Assembly: GCA_030830385.1 (NCBI GenBank)
Contig: JAURNA010000263.1
Coordinates: 1-6,139, forward strand
Direction: 5' to 3'
DNA length: 6,139 bases
Source of the DNA: Crocinitomicaceae bacterium
Lineage (GTDB): Bacteria > Bacteroidota > Bacteroidia > Flavobacteriales_D > Crocinitomicaceae
Of the stretch, positions 1-5,458 are shown piece after piece; position 1 is the stretch's first letter; every line of letters begins with the position of its first letter. Below the pieces are notes generated by a model that saw only the letters and a list, made by a program, of their open reading frames with translations, had not been told where the DNA came from and ran no database searches. The translations under genes were made by a program, and so were the position numbers.

Positions 1-1
1 C

Positions 2-709
2 CGAACCAAAGGAGGGCAACGCGCTCCTTTGATTGTGAGCACCCGAGGACACCGTTTGGAAGGAATCTGGCACTCCGGTTCTCCAATGGGAATGGTCATT
101 CATGCACTGCGCGGAATGCACGTTTGTGTGCCTCGCAACATGACCAAGGCCGCCGGATTCTACAATACGCTTATGGCAGCGGGAGACCCGGCAATTGTTG
201 TTGAGCCTTTGAACGGTTATCGAAGCAAAGAACGTATTCCATCGAATATGGGTGAGTTTCGTGAACCGCTCGGTGTTCCTGAAGTGGTTACAGAAGGAAC
301 GGACATCACGCTTGTATCCTATGGTTCTACTTTCAACCTTGCTGAAATAGCGGTGACGCAATTGCTGGAGCTGGGAATTTCCGTTGAACTGATCGACGCA
401 CAAACGTTATTGCCATTTGACATCAACCACCGTATTGTGGATTCCTTGAAGAAGACCAATCGCTTGTTGATCGTGGACGAAGATGTGAGCAGTGGCGCTA
501 CGGCATTTATGTTGGATCAGATTCTTGTAAAACAAGGCGGTTATTACCATTTGGATTCAGCCCCGGAAACATTGAGTGCCAAAGATCACCGTCCGGCCTA
601 TGGATCAGACGGAGATTATTTCTCGAAACCGAGTATTGAGGACATTGTGGAGAAAGCATATGCGATTATGCACGAGGCCGATCCGGAGACGTATCCTTCG
701 ATTTATTAA
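2..709 (+). CDS. 2-oxoacid dehydrogenase E1 component, beta region (partial, N-terminus outside the window)
   Basis: This is the last 235 residues of a thiamine-diphosphate-dependent E1 enzyme of the branched-chain/pyruvate oxoacid dehydrogenase class. E1 decarboxylates a 2-oxoacid and passes the acyl group to the lipoyl arm of the E2 subunit in the cytoplasm. The frame is open from base 2, so the gene begins upstream; the TTG at position 29 is internal. The visible part opens in the end of the pyrimidine-binding domain (RGHRLEGIWHSGSPMG, then VPRNM..AAGFYNTL and DPAIVVEPLNGYR). It continues into a complete transketolase C-terminal domain (TDITLVSYGS, GISVELIDAQTLLPFD, LLIVDEDVSSGA, AKDHRPAYGSDGDYFSKPS). 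It stops with TAA and faces the convergent methyltransferase gene. In Bacteroidota this form is often fused as one alpha/beta polypeptide, which I infer may apply but cannot see. Substrate (branched-chain, pyruvate or other oxoacid) cannot be decided from this half. Confidence 0.93.
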   Translation, partial: RTKGGQRAPLIVSTRGHRLEGIWHSGSPMGMVIHALRGMHVCVPRNMTKAAGFYNTLMAAGDPAIVVEPLNGYRSKERIPSNMGEFREPLGVPEVVTEGTDITLVSYGSTFNLAEIAVTQLLELGISVELIDAQTLLPFDINHRIVDSLKKTNRLLIVDEDVSSGATAFMLDQILVKQGGYYHLDSAPETLSAKDHRPAYGSDGDYFSKPSIEDIVEKAYAIMHEADPETYPSIY

Positions 710-780
710 TGGAGAGATGGCATTCTGACCATTGCTCGATTTAAGTCGTGATGCTCGGAAGAACCTGAAAAACAACAGTT

Positions 781-798
781 TTTTTTCCCCGGAAAAAA
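781..798. repeat. T/A-rich near-perfect palindrome
   Basis: Arms TTTTTTCC and GGAAAAAA (781-788 and 791-798) flank two bases, with two further T residues just to the left. As RNA it could form a seven-pair stem (U6C with GA6) around a CCCG loop. The GC content is low and no separate T-run follows, so it is at best a weak bidirectional terminator for the two converging genes. Confidence 0.3.
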
Positions 799-944
799 GC
801 GCTGGCTAATGCTCCAGGAATTCATCCAATGAGAGTGCGCAGGCCGATCGTTCCCGAAAAAAATCAACCATTTGGGAGGTGGGTAGAATTCACTACAAAA
901 CAAAAGGCGAACCCAAGATATCCGTGAGATGTTCGCACTGCGGG

Positions 945-964
945 AATGTTTCGTCGGAAACATT
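945..964. repeat. Inverted repeat between convergent genes
   Basis: AATGTTTC (945-952) and GAAACATT (957-964) are perfect inverted repeats around the four-base loop GTCG. The hairpin lies about 30 bases past the stop of the minus-strand methyltransferase gene, where its transcript would be expected to end. There is no T-run on either side, so a classical intrinsic terminator is not supported. It could act as a 3' stabilising hairpin or be fortuitous. Confidence 0.4.
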
Positions 965-995
965 GGTAAAAGCAGAACGCTGGGTTTCCTGATCT

Positions 996-1700
996 TTACA
1001 CCTCCCGATCGTGAAAGTTTCTTGTGAGTTCCTTGTAGGCTTTCGTGTATTCACCGTCTGTATTTCGAATTGTAAGTGTTCGCCTTTCTTCTGGTTTTTT
1101 ATCAGCAGAGGCTCTCAAAATAATGCGTTTTACGGGCCCTTCTTCTTTTCCTGTCACATCAATCGCCAAGTTGATGAATAATCCCGCGTTTCTACATTCA
1201 TCGAACCAGACTTCTGCTACTTCTGACGGAACGATTACCCAGAAATCGCCTTGATCTGTGAGCAGTTCACAAATGCGTGTAACCATTTCTTTCATTGGCA
1301 AAGAAGACTCGTGTCGCGCCGCAGCCTTTCTGTGCTCCAGGTTTTCATTTCTTGTTTGGTAATATGGAGGATTCGAAAAAATTAAATCGAATGTTTCATC
1401 AAATGTGAAATCCAGAAAATCACCGGAGTGAACCGACAGTCTTTCTTTCCAGGGAGATGTATCAAAATTAGATTGACATTCTGTCGATGCTAAATCATCA
1501 ATCTCAACAGCGTTTATTTCAATGGCAGGATTCCTTTGAGCAATCATGAGCGACAAGACACCTGTTCCTGCTCCAATGTCCAACCCCCTTGTTTTACCCG
1601 AAGCATCAATTATTGAACCAAGAATCATTGCATCAGTTCCTACCTTCATTGGATTATCTGCCTGAAGGATATTAAAATGCCTGAATTTGAACACAGACAT
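996..1700 (-). CDS. yfiC: tRNA1(Val) (adenine(37)-N6)-methyltransferase, YfiC/TrmN6 family
   Basis: The 234-residue protein is a class I SAM-dependent methyltransferase of about the usual length for the YfiC family. That family methylates N6 of A37, next to the anticodon, in tRNA-Val. Visible motifs are the family N-terminus (NPMKVGTDAMILG, residues 16-28), SAM-binding motif I (DIGAGTG, 41-47), the acidic ribose contact in motif II (VEID, 65-68) and the catalytic NPPY (110-113) of N6-adenine and N5-glutamine methyltransferases. The N-terminal match and the short length favour YfiC over PrmC/HemK. The ATG overlaps the rimM stop by one base (TAATG), which implies translational coupling to rimM; no Shine-Dalgarno sequence is evident. 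It is the last gene of the rpsP-rimM-yfiC operon and converges on the E1 gene. The exact tRNA substrate in this organism is inferred from the family. Confidence 0.92.
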   Translation of the reverse strand: MSVFKFRHFNILQADNPMKVGTDAMILGSIIDASGKTRGLDIGAGTGVLSLMIAQRNPAIEINAVEIDDLASTECQSNFDTSPWKERLSVHSGDFLDFTFDETFDLIFSNPPYYQTRNENLEHRKAAARHESSLPMKEMVTRICELLTDQGDFWVIVPSEVAEVWFDECRNAGLFINLAIDVTGKEEGPVKRIILRASADKKPEERRTLTIRNTDGEYTKAYKELTRNFHDREV

Positions 1701-2227
1701 TAGTCCAGATAAAGTTCTACTAATCCGTCTGGCGCCTGAATATGGAGTTCTTGATTTTCGCGATCTACTTTTTGCACCAAGCCTTCAATCAACGGGACGA
1801 GAATTTCTTTCTCATCCTTCATCACTTGCAAAAGCGGATTGGTTTTCAGGTCAATCACTTGCCGAAGCACACCAATGTCGCCATGGTTCACATCGACTAC
1901 TTTGAAACCAATGACTTCATGGTCATAGAAGTTGGTTCCACTGAGTTTCGGCAGGATTTGTTCCGGAAGGTACAGGTCTTTGCGGACGATGCGTTTGGCA
2001 GCTTGCTCGTCGTTCACACCTTCAAATCGAACGATCGCGAATCCTTTATTGTTCAGACGAAGGGATTCTATGAAAAATGGTGTGAGTTGTTCGTTGATGT
2101 CGATAAACACTGCATCAAGCGACTCGTAATCGGACGGGTTGGTAACGTCCAAAAACAGCGAAACTTCACCTTTAAATCCGTGAAGTTTCGCCACATATCC
2201 GAGATGAAAGCAATCTGCTTTTTTCAT
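1700..2227 (-). CDS. rimM: Ribosome maturation factor RimM
   Basis: RimM binds ribosomal protein S19 in the head of the immature 30S subunit and helps 16S rRNA processing and assembly. This 175-residue protein has the normal family length and both expected parts. The N-terminal beta-barrel carries the family signature LGYVAKLHGFKGEV (residues 9-22), with FEGVNDEQAAKRIVRKDLYLP further on. The PRC-barrel-like C-terminal half includes YDHEVIGFKVVD, NPLLQVM, EILVPLIEGLVQKVD and a closing EGL/LVELYLD-type end. It follows rpsP by 13 bases, the conserved order in most bacteria, and its TAA shares one base with the next ATG. The gap has only an A/G-rich stretch and no strong ribosome-binding site, as usual in Bacteroidota. 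There is no sign of damage. Confidence 0.97.
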   Translation of the reverse strand: MKKADCFHLGYVAKLHGFKGEVSLFLDVTNPSDYESLDAVFIDINEQLTPFFIESLRLNNKGFAIVRFEGVNDEQAAKRIVRKDLYLPEQILPKLSGTNFYDHEVIGFKVVDVNHGDIGVLRQVIDLKTNPLLQVMKDEKEILVPLIEGLVQKVDRENQELHIQAPDGLVELYLD

Positions 2228-2240
2228 TCAAAAGCTTTCG

Positions 2241-2858
2241 TTATTCTTCTGTTTTCTCTTCTTCTTTTGATTCTTCCTCTGCCGGAGTTTCAACCTCTGC
2301 TACCGGAGCTTCTTCTTTCGCTTCTTCTTCCGCAGGGGCTTCGGATTCTGCTACCGGCTCATCGGCTTTTTCTTCTTCAGCCGGGGTCTCTTCTACTTCA
2401 GGAGCTGCTTTGGCTGCGATTTCCTTCGCGCGAACTTCGTTTGCTGCTACTTCTGCTTTCAAGCGATCAGCACGTTGCTTGTAAGCGTCTTTTACAAGAC
2501 CGTCTTTCTTCGCCTGAATCTTCGCTTCTTTTTCCTCGAGCCACTTGTTGAAACGCTCTTCAACCTGCTCTTCGGTAAGAGCTCCTTTCTTTACACCGTT
2601 CAACAGGTGATTTTTGTACAAAATTCCCCGATACGAAAGAAGGGCACGAGCCGTATCTGTCATTTCTGCTCCAACCTGTACCCAGTAAAGCGTACGATCA
2701 AAGTTCAATTCAACAGTTGCCGGATTTGTATTCGGGTTGTACGTTCCCAATTTTTCAATGAAACGTCCATCACGCTTTGACCGGCTGTCTGCCGCCACTA
2801 CATGGTAAAATGCTTTTCCTTTCTTACCGTGACGTTGCAATCTAATTTTAGTTGCCAT
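2241..2858 (-). CDS. rpsP: 30S ribosomal protein S16 with long acidic C-terminal extension
   Basis: S16 is a primary 16S rRNA-binding protein of the 30S body, needed for subunit assembly. The core is unmistakable in the first 80 or so residues: MATKIRLQRHGKKGKAFYHV, then ADSRSKRDGRFIEKLGTYNP, and further on GAEMTDTARALLS. The E. coli protein is 82 residues; this one has 205. After the core come a charged, probably helical linker (residues about 95-150, rich in Lys, Glu and Ala) and an acidic Ala/Pro/Glu tail (157-205) built from three imperfect repeats. Extended S16 proteins are known in Bacteroidota, so the length is not an error; no stop or frameshift separates tail from core. The gene is first in a minus-strand operon with rimM and yfiC, about 50-60 bases downstream of a Bacteroidota -7 box. 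No Shine-Dalgarno sequence precedes the ATG, only an A-rich run. Confidence 0.97.
   Translation of the reverse strand: MATKIRLQRHGKKGKAFYHVVAADSRSKRDGRFIEKLGTYNPNTNPATVELNFDRTLYWVQVGAEMTDTARALLSYRGILYKNHLLNGVKKGALTEEQVEERFNKWLEEKEAKIQAKKDGLVKDAYKQRADRLKAEVAANEVRAKEIAAKAAPEVEETPAEEEKADEPVAESEAPAEEEAKEEAPVAEVETPAEEESKEEEKTEE
2244..2390 (-). repeat. Three imperfect 16-17 residue repeats in the S16 tail
   Basis: The last 49 codons of rpsP align as three units: ETPAEEEKADEPVAES, EAPAEEEAKEEAPVAEV and ETPAEEESKEEEKTEE. Each starts E(T/A)PAEEE. The antisense strand shows the matching cttctt-rich pattern. This suggests growth of the tail by internal duplication. The segment is low-complexity and should be disordered and highly acidic. 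Confidence 0.75.
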
Positions 2859-2874
2859 ACTTTTTTGTTATCAT
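2848..2874 (-). other. Short upstream ORF overlapping the rpsP start
   Basis: Within the inferred rpsP leader an ATG (2872-2874) opens an eight-codon frame, MITKKYGN, that ends in TAA inside the rpsP coding region and is out of frame with it. Translation of it would compete with the rpsP start. There is no ribosome-binding site for either ATG, and an AT-rich leader of this size can contain such a frame by chance. Confidence 0.2.
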
Positions 2875-2917
2875 TTGGAGTGCGAAACCCCGGTTAATAA
2901 GTTATTTAAACGAGGCG

Positions 2918-2925
2918 CAAAGATA
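2918..2925 (-). promoter_or_regulatory. Bacteroidota -7 promoter box for rpsP-rimM-yfiC
   Basis: Read on the minus strand the site is TATCTTTG, a full match to the Bacteroidota primary sigma -7 consensus TAnnTTTG. It lies 59 bases before the rpsP ATG, predicting a start of transcription near 2911 and a leader of about 50 bases. A matching -33 TTTG at the usual spacing is not clear, so the call rests on the -7 box and its position ahead of a ribosomal protein operon. Confidence 0.6.
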
Positions 2926-3002
2926 GCACGAATATCTTTAAACCCGCTATGAAAAGTGCAAAATTAGCAGGCAATTCGAATCAAGATACGGTTTAAGGAC
3001 TC

Positions 3003-3018
3003 GAAATTTGTACTTTCA
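3003..3018 (+). promoter_or_regulatory. Weak -7 box candidates directly before the regulator gene
   Basis: GAAATTTG (3003-3010) matches five of six fixed positions of TAnnTTTG, and TACTTTCA (3011-3018) matches four. Either would start transcription within a few bases of the ATG at 3023, giving a very short leader or a leaderless message. No convincing -33 element is visible at the usual spacing. Confidence 0.3.
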
Positions 3019-3022
3019 CGAT

Positions 3023-4042
3023 ATGCAAAAGGACCATCAAGCCGCCATTTTTGAGATTATAAGACTTCGCATTGCCGGGCAGGGTTCACTTGGCGATGTT
3101 CTCGGCGAAGTGTTGTCCATCAGTAACGATGCTGTGTATCGACGGTACCGCGGAGACACGCTGCTCACCATCTACGAACTCGAAAAACTCAGTAAGCACT
3201 TTGGAATTTCTCTGGACGCTCTCTTCTCTGTTGAAGAACACAAGGTCATGTTCGATTTTCAACCACTGAAACATTTCGATTTCAGCATGGACCCCTATCT
3301 GAGGGGGCTTCAAATGGCATTCCGGTCAGTCAAGGTCCAAAAGAATCCGCGCTTGATGCTGACCATTAACAATACCCATCTGTTGCAATTGCTAAACTTC
3401 CCTCATTTGGTTCGGTTCAAACTCTTTTTCTGGGCAAAGACACACATCCAGATCAAGGAATTTAAAACCATCAAATTTTCCTACGAAAAAATCAACGAGG
3501 ACTCCTTTCTTCTGGGGCGTGATGTATTGCAGATGTACAATTCGGTTCCATCGCGTGAATTGTACGATCCTGAGTTGCTCCGCGGATTCGCACGTGAAAT
3601 TCAATATTATTTCCGGGCTCAACTCTTCGAAGACCCAACGTTCGCAGTGTACCTTCTTGAACAACTTCTGAAGTTTGCGAATCACTTAAAAGATCAGGTC
3701 ACCATTGGCAAAAAGTACATTTACGATACACAGCCGCCAGCAGATGGAAACGATTTTGAGGTGTATCACAACGAAACCTTGAATGGTTTTGGGACCACCT
3801 ATTATAAGACAGACGAAACAGAAGGGCTCTATCTAGCACACAACATTCTCAATACGCTTCACACGACTGATCCACATTATGTAAACGACAGCCTGCAGAT
3901 TCTGGAGCGACAGTTTGCGAATGCGTCTGTTATAAGCCAGACGAATGAGAAGGTGAGAAATGCCTACTTCCACAGCATGATACGATCTGTTGAGATGATC
4001 AAAACGAAGTTAGAATTGGAGCTGGAAGAGGAACTTCTGTAA
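3023..4042 (+). CDS. Helix-turn-helix transcriptional regulator with large C-terminal domain of unknown function
   Basis: This 339-residue protein has an N-terminal helix-turn-helix at about residues 24-66: LGEVLSISNDAVYRRYRGDT, then LTIYELEKLSKHFGISLDALF. The pattern matches the XRE/BetR-like DNA-binding domains common in Bacteroidota one-component regulators. The rest (about 75-339) is probably alpha-helical and soluble, with no membrane segment or signal peptide. I do not recognise it as a ligand-binding, kinase or peptidase domain. The last residues (KTKLELELEEELL) form a Leu/Glu-rich helix that could support dimerisation. I chose the ATG at 3023; an in-frame TTG at 3008 would add five residues of no evident value and sits on the possible promoter. 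It is divergent from rpsP and 118 bases upstream of the secreted CsgG-like gene, which makes that gene a possible target, though this is inference only. The effector is unknown. Confidence 0.8.
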   Translation: MQKDHQAAIFEIIRLRIAGQGSLGDVLGEVLSISNDAVYRRYRGDTLLTIYELEKLSKHFGISLDALFSVEEHKVMFDFQPLKHFDFSMDPYLRGLQMAFRSVKVQKNPRLMLTINNTHLLQLLNFPHLVRFKLFFWAKTHIQIKEFKTIKFSYEKINEDSFLLGRDVLQMYNSVPSRELYDPELLRGFAREIQYYFRAQLFEDPTFAVYLLEQLLKFANHLKDQVTIGKKYIYDTQPPADGNDFEVYHNETLNGFGTTYYKTDETEGLYLAHNILNTLHTTDPHYVNDSLQILERQFANASVISQTNEKVRNAYFHSMIRSVEMIKTKLELELEEELL

Positions 4043-4110
4043 GTTGCGAAAATCACAACTAACAATTTGCATCCTTCGTAATTCAGTTCTCTAGTGGCGA
4101 ATATCGCACC

Positions 4111-4118
4111 TACATTTG
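4111..4118 (+). promoter_or_regulatory. Bacteroidota -7 promoter box for the CsgG-like gene
   Basis: TACATTTG matches TAnnTTTG at every fixed position and lies 42 bases before the ATG at 4161, predicting a leader of about 35 bases. The expected -33 region near 4087-4090 reads TTCT, a poor match to TTTG. A separate promoter here suggests the secreted protein need not be co-transcribed with the upstream regulator. Confidence 0.55.
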
Positions 4119-4128
4119 GGTCATAATC

Positions 4129-4145
4129 ATTGCAGCGAACGCAAT
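4129..4145 (+). repeat. Small inverted repeat in the leader of the CsgG-like gene
   Basis: ATTGC (4129-4133) and GCAAT (4141-4145) are perfect inverted repeats around a seven-base loop, just after the predicted transcription start and 15 bases before the ATG. It could be a regulator half-site pair or a leader hairpin. A second small repeat, GCGA-ATA-TCGC (4097-4107), lies just before the -7 box. Both are short enough to be chance. Confidence 0.3.
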
Positions 4146-4160
4146 AAAAATTGACTCAAA

Positions 4161-5384
4161 ATGAAAACTATTAGTACAACTATCGTTTTATTCATCACAG
4201 GAATAGCCTTCTCACAAACCACAGATCTTAAATCGTACGAATCGTTGCCTACCATCGCGGTATATCAACCCAAAGTAGCCGGAATATCAGGTGTAACTCC
4301 CGAGATGGCGGGAAAAATGCTTCGAATTGAAGTTTCGAAACTCAATACGTACATTTTGTATGATGAATTCGACATGCTGTCAGTGCTTAATCAATTGGAT
4401 TCTGTTGAAAAAGTATGCCTGGACAAGCAATGTCTTCTTAAACTCGGAGATGGTCTTGAAGTAGACTACATCGTTTCGGGTAGTTATGATCGGTTAGGAG
4501 ACAAAATCGTTGTATTCCTGAAACTCATCAGCCTGGAGAAAAGAGACGTCGTTGAATCAAAGATGCTCGAATTTGATGCGAGTAACTCTGAATTGCAACG
4601 TATGACTGAGGTTGTTATTCGTCAGATGCACAATATCGAAACCAAAGGAACACAGGCTGCGCAACTTCTCTACGACAAAGATCCGGTAACGAGCTATTCC
4701 GCGGGACAGATCAACAATTCGGGTCCTCGCCTTGGCTATGCTTATTTCATGGGGAACATGCAGGAATTCGCGATGCGTGACGAAAGCCGCGGAGGAATGG
4801 AAATCTTTCCGGCAGCTACAATGATCGGATATCAATTAGAGACTCAGTACCTCGGTTCGGAGAACTTCTCTGCCCTTTTCGAAGGAATTTTTAACATTAC
4901 CGGATTGGATCAGGGGGTTGCCATTCCTTCAATTACACTCATGAACGGATTCCGATTTGGTCAGGGAGGATGGGAAATCGCATTCGGACCCGGATTTGGA
5001 ATTCGCAAGCGATCAAACGGATTTTTTGATTCACACGGACTGTTCGGGAATCCCGGAACCTATTTTTCTCAGAATGACTGGAACTCCTATGCTTCGCGTG
5101 CTTTTGCAGGAGACTCTTCGTACTACAACTCCAACAACAACTTCGTGGCGCCTGATCCGTCTGATTTACACGAGGATTACGATTTTGATTCCAAGTACCT
5201 GGATAAGCGTGGCAGAGCGGAACTGGCAACAACCTTCGTTTTCGCCTTCGGACGAACGTTTCGTGCAGGTTCTCTGAACATTCCGGTGAACATTTTCTAT
5301 TCTGCACAAAAAGGAGGCGGCTTTGTGGGAGTGAACCTCGGATTCAATGTAATGAAAAGCAAACGCTCGCGGCAGTACAAATGA
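4161..5384 (+). CDS. Secreted protein with CsgG/FlgO-like N-terminal domain and beta-rich, probably outer-membrane C-terminal half
   Basis: The 407-residue protein begins with a Sec signal peptide (MKTISTTIVLFITGIAFSQ, residues 1-19) of the Bacteroidota 'F-S-Q' type, with no lipobox Cys. Residues about 29-160 match the pattern of the CsgG/FlgO/TolB-N-like fold: PTIAVYQPKVAG, GVTPEMAGKMLRIEVSKL, YILYDEFDML, VCLDKQCLLKLGDGLEVDYIVSGSYDRLGDKIVV, then LKLISLEKRDVVESK. Cys86 and Cys91 could form a disulfide. Such domains bind or assemble at the periplasmic face of the outer membrane. Residues about 188-398 are rich in Gly and aromatics with alternating hydrophobic strands (WEIAFGPGFGI, ELATTFVFAFGRTF, GGGFVGVNLGFNVM) and look like a small beta-barrel; the insert at about 310-350 is Asn/Asp/Tyr/Ser-rich, as in a surface loop. 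No strong Shine-Dalgarno sequence is seen. The exact role is unknown to me. Confidence 0.75.
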   Translation: MKTISTTIVLFITGIAFSQTTDLKSYESLPTIAVYQPKVAGISGVTPEMAGKMLRIEVSKLNTYILYDEFDMLSVLNQLDSVEKVCLDKQCLLKLGDGLEVDYIVSGSYDRLGDKIVVFLKLISLEKRDVVESKMLEFDASNSELQRMTEVVIRQMHNIETKGTQAAQLLYDKDPVTSYSAGQINNSGPRLGYAYFMGNMQEFAMRDESRGGMEIFPAATMIGYQLETQYLGSENFSALFEGIFNITGLDQGVAIPSITLMNGFRFGQGGWEIAFGPGFGIRKRSNGFFDSHGLFGNPGTYFSQNDWNSYASRAFAGDSSYYNSNNNFVAPDPSDLHEDYDFDSKYLDKRGRAELATTFVFAFGRTFRAGSLNIPVNIFYSAQKGGGFVGVNLGFNVMKSKRSRQYK

Positions 5385-5408
5385 GCAGGAACCTTATTCA
5401 AACCCCGG

Positions 5409-5441
5409 AAGGCGTGCCCCTATTGAGGTCACGCCTTTTTT
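5409..5441 (+). terminator. Rho-independent terminator after the CsgG-like gene
   Basis: AAGGCGTG (5409-5416) and CACGCCTT (5430-5437) form a perfect 8-bp stem, GC-rich at its core, and an inner CCT/AGG pair can extend the fold. It is followed by six T residues (5436-5441, the first two shared with the stem). It begins 24 bases after the TGA of the CsgG-like gene. On the minus strand the hairpin is followed by only two T residues, so it is directional for the + gene, though it may also slow transcription coming from the convergent OmpA gene. Confidence 0.9.
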
Positions 5442-5458
5442 ACCCATGGGCCTCTGAG

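Larger units (their letters stand above)
752..992 (+). pseudogene. Possible decayed small ORF with a CxxC knuckle
   Basis: Two adjacent + strand frames look weakly coding when joined. The frame at 752-834 gives a piece containing FFFPGKKRWLMLQEFIQ and then a stop. The frame at 810-992 gives a basic stretch (DRSRKKSTIWEVGRIHY), then ISVRCSHCGNVSSETLV, and stops with TGA at 990-992. The second piece has no ATG; its only start-like codons lie deep inside. The single CxxC (RCSHCGN) resembles half of a zinc knuckle. One frameshift would join the two pieces, which is why I record it as a possible remnant. I do not recognise a family, and the stretch may simply be non-coding DNA that happens to read open. 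Confidence 0.2.
710..995. other. Spacer between convergent genes, no convincing intact gene
   Basis: These 286 bases separate the stop of the E1 gene from the stop of the minus-strand methyltransferase gene. No intact gene is convincing. A minus-strand open frame (706-963) gives a Cys/His/Trp-rich protein with no recognisable motif and overlaps the E1 stop, so I regard it as chance. On the + strand, short frames at 752-834 and 810-992 read like two pieces of one small protein (see the pseudogene entry). Two palindromes are present: T/A-rich at 781-798 and an 8-bp stem at 945-964. Neither is followed by a clear T-run, so I cannot assign a definite terminator to either flanking gene. Confidence 0.6.

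Noticed and set aside
29..31. TTG as the start of the E1 protein
   Set aside because: The coding frame is open from base 2, and the family sequence continues upstream of this codon.
706..963. Minus-strand open frame of 85 codons in the spacer
   Set aside because: It overlaps the E1 stop, has a composition rich in Trp, His, Cys and Phe with no motif, and no start signal; it looks like chance.
1742..2551. Long + strand open frame (269 codons) opposite rimM and rpsP
   Set aside because: It lies antisense to two certain genes, and its Leu-rich C-terminal half is simply the complement of the Glu/Ala-rich S16 tail codons.
3008..3022. TTG as the start of the regulator
   Set aside because: It overlaps the promoter-like boxes and adds only five residues. 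The ATG at 3023 gives a normal start just before the helix-turn-helix region.
4939..5307. Open frames on both strands within the CsgG-like gene
   Set aside because: They are out-of-frame or antisense readings of a well-supported gene, with Arg/Ser/Pro-rich composition and no motifs.
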